Below, one piece after another: positions 55,357 to 63,208 of a stretch of 64,000 bases of DNA (within the stretch, counting starts at the first letter, position 1; each line of letters begins with the position of its first letter). Source of the DNA: Winogradskyella vincentii. GTDB taxonomy: Bacteria; Bacteroidota; Bacteroidia; Flavobacteriales; Flavobacteriaceae. Location of the stretch: the NCBI RefSeq assembly GCF_020166345.1, contig NZ_JAIUJS010000008.1, positions 61,319-125,318 of the forward strand, in the 5' to 3' direction. Under the pieces are notes generated by a model. That model saw only the letters and a list, made by a program, of their open reading frames with translations, was not told the origin of the DNA and ran no database searches. The position numbers were made by a program, and so were the translations under genes.

Positions 55357-56884
55357 TAGGTAATGTAATTTTAAACGAGGTTAAATTATTTGATAAATCT
55401 AAGTTAATTGAACCATTGTGTTTTTCAACAATAGTTTTGGTGTAATAAAGTCCAATACCAAATCCTTTTACATCATGTGTATTGCCTTTAGGTATGCGAT
55501 AAAATTTTTCGAAAATTCTACTCTTATTTGTCTTATTTATAGAATTGCCATTGTCTGCAATAGTAATCTCAAAATTCTCGCCTTTTGATAGTAGTGTAAT
55601 TGATATAATGTCGCCACCGTATTTTACAGCATTATCTAATATGTTATTAACGGCATTTTCAAAATGAAAGGCATCAACCTTAGCCATAAGATTTTCTACC
55701 ATTAAGTTAAGATTAAAGGTTTTGTTGGGAAATTGGATACCGTATCTATTTAATAAAGAATTTAAAAGGTCATTGATATTGATAAGTTCTTTATTTAGGC
55801 TCAAATTGTCGCTGTCAAGAGTGGCAGTTTCTAATAACTTTTCAACCATTAGGTTCAGTTTGTTTAGCTGATCAGAAGACATGTTAATGTATTTTTTCGT
55901 CTTTTCTTTATCATCTATACCGTTAAAATTACTGATACTTTCAAGAGCAACTCCAATCGTTGCAATTGGTGTTTTAAACTCGTGAGTTATATTACTTATC
56001 AAATCATTTTTTACTTCAGCCAGTTGCTTTTGGTTTCTGATGATTTTCAACAGATAAAACAAGCAACTAATTACTGCTAAAACTAAAATGCTCGAGATCA
56101 AAATACCGTTTAAACTTCGTTTAAGGATTGTAAATGTTTCATTACTATAGTTTAATTCTAAGATACTTCCTTTTGGTAGAAAAGTAGATTTTGAAATAGC
56201 AGAAAGGCTATGCTCACCAATTTTACTTTCAGCTTTTGAAATTGAATCTTTAACCTTGGTTAATTGGTGCAATATGTCAGATTGATGAAAAGTAAGTTTA
56301 CTCTTAACCTCAATTTGTTTTCTTTTAAATTCTTCATTTAAAAGACTATCAACTTCTGAAACATTTAAGCTGTCATTTGTTATTGAAACCACAATTTTAG
56401 AAGTGAGCATTTCTATATCGTTCAATTCAAAATCCAGAGTTTTTGATTTTATGCTATCTATTCGTTTTTTGAAAATGTCTGGTGTAGACGTAGGATGTAA
56501 TTCGTCATGAATTGTGGTCATGGAGTCTAATTTTGACCCTCTTAAAATTGTGATGCCCTCAACATTATTGATTTTTAAAGAATCTAGCGTTTTAAACTCA
56601 CCTTTAATACTATCAATTTGGTTAAATAATTGATCTAATTCTCCGCCTTCAGTTAGGGCATCTTTTTGTTGGTCACCTTCCAAAAAAATACCAACCGTTG
56701 TACGTTCTGCTAAATCAGCATAATAGTCGTCTACAGCTTTATCTAAACTAACCTGAACATCATTAATAAGTTGCTGTTTGTTGTTGAGGTAATTCTTATA
56801 ATTCCAATAGATTTGAATTGCTATTGTTGCCACAATTACCGTGACAATAACATATAAAATCCATCTATATCGTTTTTCATTCAT
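55349..56884 (-). CDS. Membrane sensor histidine kinase
   Basis: 511 residues. TM1 is about 10-28 and TM2 about 258-280, enclosing a ~230-residue helical, charged periplasmic sensor rich in Asp, Ser and Lys. There is no HAMP domain. The phospho-acceptor is His301 in NITHEFKTPIATIG. The ATP-binding domain has NILDNAVKYGG (N box), ADNG (G1) and GFGIGLYYTKTIVEKH (G2). The signal sensed is unknown. It is transcribed first with the response regulator, divergently from the small secreted protein, GLPGLI and TonB-receptor genes. Confidence 0.94.
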   Translation of the reverse strand: MNEKRYRWILYVIVTVIVATIAIQIYWNYKNYLNNKQQLINDVQVSLDKAVDDYYADLAERTTVGIFLEGDQQKDALTEGGELDQLFNQIDSIKGEFKTLDSLKINNVEGITILRGSKLDSMTTIHDELHPTSTPDIFKKRIDSIKSKTLDFELNDIEMLTSKIVVSITNDSLNVSEVDSLLNEEFKRKQIEVKSKLTFHQSDILHQLTKVKDSISKAESKIGEHSLSAISKSTFLPKGSILELNYSNETFTILKRSLNGILISSILVLAVISCLFYLLKIIRNQKQLAEVKNDLISNITHEFKTPIATIGVALESISNFNGIDDKEKTKKYINMSSDQLNKLNLMVEKLLETATLDSDNLSLNKELININDLLNSLLNRYGIQFPNKTFNLNLMVENLMAKVDAFHFENAVNNILDNAVKYGGDIISITLLSKGENFEITIADNGNSINKTNKSRIFEKFYRIPKGNTHDVKGFGIGLYYTKTIVEKHNGSINLDLSNNLTSFKITLPNG

Positions 56885-56923
56885 ATATCAAAAGTATAAG
56901 TATTTCTATAGTTTAACGAATCG

Positions 56924-56949
56924 GTTAACACACGTTAACACTAGTTAAC
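56924..56949. promoter_or_regulatory. Three GTTAAC boxes at exact 10-bp spacing, response-regulator site candidate
   Basis: GTTAAC occurs at 56924, 56934 and 56944, each followed by A or T (TTAACA-N4-TTAACA-N4-TTAACT). The array lies 40 bases upstream of the kinase start and 59 upstream of the small secreted protein start. Tandem half-sites on one face of the helix are how OmpR/PhoB-type regulators bind. Autoregulation and control of the divergent GLPGLI operon are inferred. Confidence 0.6.
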
Positions 56950-57007
56950 TCAAATACTTGGTTTGAGTTGAGATATTTGTACTGTATTAATCAAAAAATA
57001 TAAAAAC

Positions 57008-57388
57008 ATGAAAAAATTAATTTTACCTTTATTATTGTTAATCGGTTCTTTAGGCTTTAGCCAAACTAAATCTGTTGAAGAAATTGAAATAATAAAAGAG
57101 ATCGAAGAAACCAAAGTAGAAAGTGTAGATGTTGTGGTGACAGTAGATAATATTGAAGAACTAGAATCTACATTTACAATAGATGACATTAAAGAGATGT
57201 TTGATCTAAGTGAGGGAAAACAATCGGTTTCATTTAAGTTAGTGTGTAACGGAGAAGTTATGTTTAATGGAAAAAAGTCTAACATGACCTACAAAGTAGA
57301 AGGAACTTCTGATGATGAAGAAGCATTTGTAAAGCGTGTAGAGAAAATTAGAAATGCAGCAATTAAGTATTACAAGAATAAAGAATAA
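57008..57388 (+). CDS. Small secreted protein of unknown function
   Basis: 126 residues with a signal peptide (LLLLIGSLGFSQ). The mature part begins with a Glu/Ile/Val-rich stretch (SVEEIEIIKEIEETKVESVDVVV). It ends in a compact segment with one Cys (FKLVCNGEVMFNGKKSNMTYKVEG) and a helix. No family is recognised. It is the first gene after the divergent regulatory array and 16 bases upstream of the first GLPGLI gene, so it probably belongs to that operon. Confidence 0.7.
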   Translation: MKKLILPLLLLIGSLGFSQTKSVEEIEIIKEIEETKVESVDVVVTVDNIEELESTFTIDDIKEMFDLSEGKQSVSFKLVCNGEVMFNGKKSNMTYKVEGTSDDEEAFVKRVEKIRNAAIKYYKNKE

Positions 57389-57404
57389 TTATAATATCAA
57401 TCAA

Positions 57405-58259
57405 ATGACAACAATAATTAGAGTTTTAGTTATATCCTTAGCATTAGTATTTACTTCTGCTATTGATGCACAAGATTTTCAAGGCGTTGCAACATATAAA
57501 ACGCAAAGAAAAGTAGACATTAAAATGGATAGTACCTCCATGAATTCTGAGATGCATGAAAGGATGATGGAAATGATGAAAAAGCAGTTTCAGAAAACAT
57601 TTCTACTTACCTTCAACAAAGAAGCTTCATTGTATAAGCAAGAAGAAGAATTAGACAAACCAAATGTTGGTATGGGTGATGGTATTCAGATTGTATCCAT
57701 TGGTGGAGGTGGAGGTTCTGATGTGCTTTACAAGAACACTAAAGAACAAAGATATGCTGACCAAGTAGATACCTATGGTAAAATCTTTTTGGTTAAAGAT
57801 GACATTGAAAAGATTGATTGGAAATTAGAATCTGACACAAAGTATATCGGAGAATATCAATGTTTTAAGGCAACGTATACAAAAATGGTTGAAAAACCTA
57901 GGGTTTCTTTTGGCAGTGATGACGAAGTTGAAGAAGAGAAGGAACCTGAAATGGAAGAGCGAACAGTTACTGCATGGTATACACCGCAAATACCTGTAAA
58001 TAATGGACCTGATAACTATCAGGGATTACCAGGATTAATTTTAGAAGTTCATGATGGAAAGCTAACCATTATATGTAGCAAAATTGTGCTTAACCCAGAA
58101 GATAAAATTGAAATTACGGAACCTACAAAGGGCAAAGAAGTTAATCAAGAGGCTTATGAAAAGATTATGGATAAGAAAGCCAAAGAAATGATGGAACGTT
58201 TTAGACCACGAAATGATGGTAGAGAAGGTGAAAGTATAAGCATCTCAATTAGAGGGTAA
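57405..58259 (+). CDS. GLPGLI-family secreted protein, copy 1
   Basis: 284 residues from the ATG at 57405. The open frame reaches back to 57354 but overlaps the upstream gene and would spoil the signal peptide (VLVISLALVFTSAIDAQ). The mature protein starts DFQGVATYKT, the usual GLPGLI opening. It carries YQCFKATYTK and the naming motif YQGLPGLILEV, followed by CSKIVLNPEDKIEI. The family is widespread in Bacteroidota and has no assigned function. A glycine run (about 105-112) and an acidic insert (about 170-190) are particular to this copy. Confidence 0.88.
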   Translation: MTTIIRVLVISLALVFTSAIDAQDFQGVATYKTQRKVDIKMDSTSMNSEMHERMMEMMKKQFQKTFLLTFNKEASLYKQEEELDKPNVGMGDGIQIVSIGGGGGSDVLYKNTKEQRYADQVDTYGKIFLVKDDIEKIDWKLESDTKYIGEYQCFKATYTKMVEKPRVSFGSDDEVEEEKEPEMEERTVTAWYTPQIPVNNGPDNYQGLPGLILEVHDGKLTIICSKIVLNPEDKIEITEPTKGKEVNQEAYEKIMDKKAKEMMERFRPRNDGREGESISISIRG

Positions 58260-58372
58260 TCCAATAAATAAACAAAATCGTTGAAGTAGTAACTAAATCA
58301 CCTTGTGGTTTTTAGTGTTAATATTTTGATAAACAGGATAGTATTGTTTAATGTATTTATAAATTTGTTAAA

Positions 58373-58386
58373 CAATTATAACTAAA
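58373..58386. promoter_or_regulatory. ATTTGTTAAACAAT element upstream of GLPGLI copy 2
   Basis: This 14-mer contains TTGTT-A-AACAA, an odd palindrome, 13 bases before the start codon. The identical 14-mer occurs upstream of copy 3 at 59371-59384. It may be a translational or transcriptional control site common to these genes. Confidence 0.4.
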
Positions 58387-58399
58387 AGTTTATCCCGTT

Positions 58400-59239
58400 A
58401 TGAAATCAATACTATTAAAAATCAGTGTTTTAGCACTTCTATTCACATTTTCAGTTAATCCAAAACCAGAGATTAAACAAGAATTTCAAGGTAAGGCCTA
58501 TTATTTTTCAAAATCTAAAATGGAATTAGGTAGATGGGGCGCACGATTAAGCGAAGCTCAGAAAAAGCAAATTGCTGCAAGAATGAAGAATAGATTAGAG
58601 AAAAATTATGTACTGACATTCAATAAGGAGGAATCATTTTTTGAGGAGGAAGACAAATTGGATGCTATGACTGGTGCTACTGATTCTTGGGGTAAAAATT
58701 TTACTCCAGGTGATCAATATAAAAATGTGAAAACTAACACACAGATTCAGACACAAGAGTTTTATGGTAAGAAATTCTTAGTAAAGGATAATTTGCAACC
58801 AATAGAATGGGTAATGGGTTCTGAAACAAAACAAATAGGAAACTATACGTGTTTTAAAGCTACTGCTTCAATACCAACTAATGAGTTGACATGGTATAAC
58901 TTTTCTTGGGATAGATTAAGAAATCAAGAACCAACAACAGATTCAACAGGTGTGGTAACAGTACCAGAGGTAAAAATGACAGAAATTGAAGCGTGGTATA
59001 CCGTTCAGATTCCTGTTCGTCATGGACCACTAGAATATTGGGGTTTACCGGGATTGATTTTAGAAGTAAGTGCTGATAATACAACAATGCTATGTTCTAA
59101 AATTGTGTTGAATCCAGAAGAGGTCGTTGAGATTGTTGCACCAGATAAAGGTAAAGAAATTACAAAGGCAGAATATCAAAAAACGATTACTGCCAAAATG
59201 AAAGAATTTAGAGATAATCGTGGTAGAAGAAGAAGTTAG
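58400..59239 (+). CDS. GLPGLI-family secreted protein, copy 2
   Basis: 279 residues. The N-terminal signal is somewhat atypical (ISVLALLFTFSVNPKPEIKQ). The mature part has FQGKAYYFSKSKMELGRWG, LTFNKEESFFEEEDKLD, IGNYTCFKATA and YWGLPGLILEVSAD, then CSKIVLNPEEVVEI. It is clearly paralogous to the flanking GLPGLI copies and closest to copy 3. The 140-base upstream gap holds a 14-bp element repeated before copy 3. Confidence 0.88.
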   Translation: MKSILLKISVLALLFTFSVNPKPEIKQEFQGKAYYFSKSKMELGRWGARLSEAQKKQIAARMKNRLEKNYVLTFNKEESFFEEEDKLDAMTGATDSWGKNFTPGDQYKNVKTNTQIQTQEFYGKKFLVKDNLQPIEWVMGSETKQIGNYTCFKATASIPTNELTWYNFSWDRLRNQEPTTDSTGVVTVPEVKMTEIEAWYTVQIPVRHGPLEYWGLPGLILEVSADNTTMLCSKIVLNPEEVVEIVAPDKGKEITKAEYQKTITAKMKEFRDNRGRRRS

Positions 59240-59243
59240 TCTT

Positions 59244-59260
59244 TTAACAATAGTTTAACT
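59244..59260. promoter_or_regulatory. Second TTAAC pair, upstream of GLPGLI copy 3
   Basis: TTAACA at 59244 and TTAACT at 59255 are 11 bases apart, resembling two units of the triple array at 56924. Single TTAACA hexamers also occur at 60289 and 60332 upstream of the TonB-receptor gene. In AT-rich DNA some of these are expected by chance. Confidence 0.35.
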
Positions 59261-59370
59261 TTAGTGAAATAAACCAACGGGGCTTTATAGAGTCATAGTG
59301 ATGTAATTATTAAAATAGGACATGTTAATTTTATGATAAACCAAATGTGGTAGGCAGATCATTAAATTAC

Positions 59371-59384
59371 ATTTGTTAAACAAT
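59371..59384. promoter_or_regulatory. ATTTGTTAAACAAT element upstream of GLPGLI copy 3
   Basis: Identical to the 14-mer at 58373-58386, here 18 bases before the ATG at 59403. The TTG inside it is in frame with the gene but is not a convincing start. Confidence 0.4.
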
Positions 59385-59402
59385 CAATTCTTAATAGACA
59401 AG

Positions 59403-60281
59403 ATGAATAAATCACTACTTAAACTCACTTTCACTTTCGTTGCTTTACTTTTTGGCTTAAATACATTTGCTCAAGACGATTTTCAAGGAAAGGCGTATTA
59501 CATGTCTAAAACTACAATGGACATGGATCAATGGGGCGGAAGGGAAATGTCCCCAGATCAGAAAAAGCGTATTGAAGAACGTATGAAAAGCTTTTTAGAA
59601 AAAGAGTACATTCTAACATTCAATAAATCGGAGTCAATATATAAAGAAGATGAAAAATTAGAAGCTCCAGGATCTGGTAGAGGATGGGGTGGATTTGCTA
59701 GTAGTTTTACTGGAGGACCTAAATATAAAAATGTAAAAGACCAGGAGCTCTTGCAAGACCAAGAATTTTTTGGCAAGCAGTTTTTAATTAAAGATGCTTT
59801 AAAACCTCTAGAGTGGAAAATGGGTACTGAGACCAAGCAGATTGGACAATATACTTGTTTTAAGGCTACAGCTACAAAGGTGGTAGATGAGTTTGACTGG
59901 AGAAGTATGAGAAGAAGACAACCACCTCCAAAAAAGAAAGACTCTTCAGAGACAGGTGATTCTGCAAAGGCAGATTCAGATGATCCAATGAATGAAATTG
60001 AAGTGCCAAAGACCATTGAAGTAGTTGCGTGGTATACGCCTCAAATTCCAATAAATCAAGGTCCTGACGATTATTGGGGGCTTCCAGGGTTGATCTTAGA
60101 AGTGAATGCAGATAGAACAACAATTTTATGCACCAAAATAGTTATGAATCCTGAGGAGAAGGAAGATATTGATAAGCCTAAAAAAGGAGATGAAGTAACT
60201 CAAGCCGAGTACAATGATATTGTCACCAAAAAGATGACAGAAATGAGAGAAATGTATAGCGGAAGAGGTAGACGTAACTAA
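59403..60281 (+). CDS. GLPGLI-family secreted protein, copy 3
   Basis: 292 residues from the ATG at 59403, which gives a normal signal peptide (LTFTFVALLFGLNTFAQ). The ten codons upstream start at a TTG inside the repeated 14-mer. The mature part has FQGKAYYMSKTTMDMDQWGGREMSP-type opening residues, LTFNKSESIYKEDEKLE, IGQYTCFKATATK and YWGLPGLILEVNAD, then CTKIVMNPEEKEDI. A Lys/Ser/Asp-rich insert (about 175-200) sits before the GLPGLI motif. It is 80 bases upstream of the barrel receptor gene. Confidence 0.88.
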   Translation: MNKSLLKLTFTFVALLFGLNTFAQDDFQGKAYYMSKTTMDMDQWGGREMSPDQKKRIEERMKSFLEKEYILTFNKSESIYKEDEKLEAPGSGRGWGGFASSFTGGPKYKNVKDQELLQDQEFFGKQFLIKDALKPLEWKMGTETKQIGQYTCFKATATKVVDEFDWRSMRRRQPPPKKKDSSETGDSAKADSDDPMNEIEVPKTIEVVAWYTPQIPINQGPDDYWGLPGLILEVNADRTTILCTKIVMNPEEKEDIDKPKKGDEVTQAEYNDIVTKKMTEMREMYSGRGRRN

Positions 60282-60361
60282 TTTATACTTAACAGACAAT
60301 ACAAATTTGTAATCCATTTACTAGAAATGGGTTAACATCCAACCTAAAGAAAACAAACCAA

Positions 60362-63154
60362 ATGAAAAAAGTTTTAGTGCTACTTTTAACCTTAGTAGCT
60401 AGCAGTTCCTTTGCTCAATTAAAAATGCAAGGTGTTGTTAAAGATAGTATTGGTACACCCTTAGAACTTGCCAATGTTATAGCTATAAATCAAGAAACCA
60501 ATGCTCTGGAGTCTTATGCTGTAACAAATGATAAGGGTAAGTATATTCTTTCCTTAGGTAAGAATGGAAAATACAAAGTACAAGTGAGTTATATAGGATT
60601 AAAATCCCTAAACGAAGTAATAACTACACAAGAAGCAAATATTACCAGAGATTTCACTCTATTACCTGATAATGAATTAGATGCTGTTGAGTTAACCTAT
60701 GAAATGCCTGTGACAATTAAAGGAGATACACTTATATATAATGCTGATTCCTTTAAAAACGGATCAGAACGAAAGCTAGAAGATGTATTAGAGAAATTAC
60801 CTGGTGTAGAAATTAATGAAGATGGTCAGATTGAAGTTGAAGGTAATACAGTTCAAAAATTAATGGTAAATGGAAAAGACTTTTTTGATGGCGATACCAA
60901 ATTAGCGACTAAAAACATTCCTTCCAATGCTGTAGATAAAATTCAAGTATTACGTAACTATGCTGAGGTCGGGCAATTAAGTGGTGTTCAGAATAATCAG
61001 AATAATGTTGCCATTAATATAAAATTAAAGGAAGGGAAAGAGAATTTTTGGTTTGGAGATATTACAGCTGGTGCAGGTCAAGCACCTTCACCAAATGACG
61101 AATTATATTTATTTCAACCCAAGTTATTCTATTACAGTCCAAAGTATAGCATCAATGTTATTGGAGATTTAAATAATATTGGTGAGGTAGCTTTGACTAA
61201 TAGAGATATTAGAGGATTTGGAGGTGGATTCCGTCTACCAAGTAGAACCAGTGGCACCAATATTAATTTAGGGAATAATGGACTAGGTGGTTTAACAAAT
61301 ATCGCAAATGCTCAAGAAGTAATCACAAAATTAGCAACTGCGAATTTTAGTTACTCACCTAATAAAGCGCTTGATTTAAGTGGTTTTGTAATATACAATA
61401 GCAGTAGATTGAGAACCAGAGAAGAAAGTTTCTTTGATTATATTGAGGTTGAAGACGACCCTACCACACCTCAGGATGAATCTGCAGGATTACCTCCAGA
61501 TGAATCAACAATTCAACGAGGTAGAGAGGCTACCAATCAATTTGTTGCAAAGCTGAGTGCGGTATATAAACCTAACTTTAACAATCAATTAGATTATGAT
61601 GTAATAGCAAGGGCATCAGACGAGGAAGAGCGTCAAAATTTGTTTTCATCTGTTGTCGGTGATACAGATCAGCTAAATGAAGTTAATCCTTATAGCATCA
61701 ATCAAAATTTAAATTACTATTTCACGCTTAATGAGGACAATATATTCGCGTTAGAGGTGCAACATCTTTTGAGTGATGAAGATCCTTTTTACAATGCTTT
61801 ATTGGAAAACGATCCTACAAATAATAATGAAGTTGACCCAGATGATAGAGATGCATTTGATACGACTGCTCAAGGATTAGGTTTAGATTTAGATCAAATT
61901 AATTACGATGTAAATCAAGACAGACGCGTTAAGAGTAATAAATTAGATGCTAAGTTAGATTACTATAATATTCTAAACTCAAAAAGCAATATCAATTTTA
62001 CATTAGGGACTATTTTTAGTAATCAAAAATTTGATTCTAACATCTTTCAATTTCTAGATGATAGAACACGCTTAGATCCAACCCCTAATATTACAGATTT
62101 AGAAGGCGAACCTTTATTAGCTACAAATGATGATGTAGACTATACCTTTAGTGATGTTTATTTGGGTGTGCATTATAGGTTTAAAACAGGGAAATTTACC
62201 TTTACTCCTGGTGTTTCTTTTCATGCCTACAGTAACCAGAATACTCAGTTAGGTAATAATTTTAAGGATAGTTTCTTTGATGTGCTACCAGACTTTGAAG
62301 CGCTTATTCAGTTTAAGAAAAGTGAATCCTTAACGCTTAATTATAGAATGACCAATACATTTACAGATGTTACCAATATTGCCGAAGGATTAGTGCTTAA
62401 TAACTTTAACAGTATTCAATATGGAAATCCAGAATTGCAGAATGCACTTACTCATAATGTGAGTCTATTTTATAGAAGTTTCAATTTGTTTAACTATACC
62501 AATGTAATTGCTAGTGTTAATTACAGTAAGAACATTGATCAGATAAGATCATTAACGGATTTTGAAAGTGTTATTAGAACAAACTCATTCTTTAATTCTC
62601 AATTTGCTGATGAGACTGCGAGTGTGTTTGGTAGAGTTGAACGTACATTTGGAAAAGTAAGAGCAAGACTAAGAGCTAATTTCTCATATAGCAAGCTAAA
62701 TCAGTTTATACAAGGAAGACAATCTCTAAATGAAAACTTTACTCAAAACTATACACCAGAAATACGCACTAATTTTAGAGAAGCACCAAATGTAAGATTG
62801 CGCTATGGTTATACGGTTAGAGATAATGTTCAGGGCTCTAATACTACCAAGTTTATCACGAGAGCACCATCAATACGTTTTGATGCATACGTTTGGGATT
62901 CAGTTACATTCATTACAGATTTTGCCTATACGGAACAAGAAACACAAGGGCAAACAGAAGCCTTTAAAACTTGGGACGCATCTTTACGCTATAGAAAAAA
63001 TAGAGATGCGAAATGGGAGTATTCGTTGAGAGCTTCTAATATTTTAGACATAGATTCTAACATTAGTAATGGTGCCACTAATATTTCAGTATTTAGCTCA
63101 GAAACATTTATACAACCACGATTTATAACCTTAAGGTTGACTTATACCTTGTAA
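60362..63154 (+). CDS. TonB-dependent receptor-like outer-membrane beta-barrel protein (SusD-less)
   Basis: 930 residues with a signal peptide (LVASSSFAQ). Residues about 20-105 are a CarboxypepD_reg-like domain (MQGVVKDSIGTPLELANVIAINQE). A plug-like domain follows (about 110-220: LEDVLEKLPGVEINEDGQIEVEGNTVQKLMVNGKDFF, then DAVDKIQVLRNY). The rest is a large beta-barrel (outer-membrane protein family, TonB-receptor superfamily) ending FITLRLTYTL. No SusD gene is adjacent, so this is not a SusCD glycan importer. Association with GLPGLI genes recurs in flavobacteria as far as I know; the cargo is unknown. Confidence 0.88.
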   Translation: MKKVLVLLLTLVASSSFAQLKMQGVVKDSIGTPLELANVIAINQETNALESYAVTNDKGKYILSLGKNGKYKVQVSYIGLKSLNEVITTQEANITRDFTLLPDNELDAVELTYEMPVTIKGDTLIYNADSFKNGSERKLEDVLEKLPGVEINEDGQIEVEGNTVQKLMVNGKDFFDGDTKLATKNIPSNAVDKIQVLRNYAEVGQLSGVQNNQNNVAINIKLKEGKENFWFGDITAGAGQAPSPNDELYLFQPKLFYYSPKYSINVIGDLNNIGEVALTNRDIRGFGGGFRLPSRTSGTNINLGNNGLGGLTNIANAQEVITKLATANFSYSPNKALDLSGFVIYNSSRLRTREESFFDYIEVEDDPTTPQDESAGLPPDESTIQRGREATNQFVAKLSAVYKPNFNNQLDYDVIARASDEEERQNLFSSVVGDTDQLNEVNPYSINQNLNYYFTLNEDNIFALEVQHLLSDEDPFYNALLENDPTNNNEVDPDDRDAFDTTAQGLGLDLDQINYDVNQDRRVKSNKLDAKLDYYNILNSKSNINFTLGTIFSNQKFDSNIFQFLDDRTRLDPTPNITDLEGEPLLATNDDVDYTFSDVYLGVHYRFKTGKFTFTPGVSFHAYSNQNTQLGNNFKDSFFDVLPDFEALIQFKKSESLTLNYRMTNTFTDVTNIAEGLVLNNFNSIQYGNPELQNALTHNVSLFYRSFNLFNYTNVIASVNYSKNIDQIRSLTDFESVIRTNSFFNSQFADETASVFGRVERTFGKVRARLRANFSYSKLNQFIQGRQSLNENFTQNYTPEIRTNFREAPNVRLRYGYTVRDNVQGSNTTKFITRAPSIRFDAYVWDSVTFITDFAYTEQETQGQTEAFKTWDASLRYRKNRDAKWEYSLRASNILDIDSNISNGATNISVFSSETFIQPRFITLRLTYTL

Positions 63155-63158
63155 ATTT

Positions 63159-63187
63159 AAAAGCCTTCTCAATTGAGAAGGCTTTTT
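63159..63187. terminator. Bidirectional terminator after the receptor gene
   Basis: AAAAGCCTTCTCAA is exactly mirrored by TTGAGAAGGCTTTT, forming a 14-bp stem that runs directly into a T-run. It lies between the convergent receptor gene and the partial minus-strand gene. Confidence 0.92.
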
Positions 63188-63208
63188 ATAGTGGTAATAA
63201 AGGTGCTG

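Noticed and set aside
57354..57404. Upstream extension of GLPGLI copy 1
   Set aside because: It overlaps the preceding gene and places non-hydrophobic residues before the signal peptide.
59558..60016. 152-codon minus-strand frame
   Set aside because: Fully antisense to GLPGLI copy 3, without recognisable protein features.
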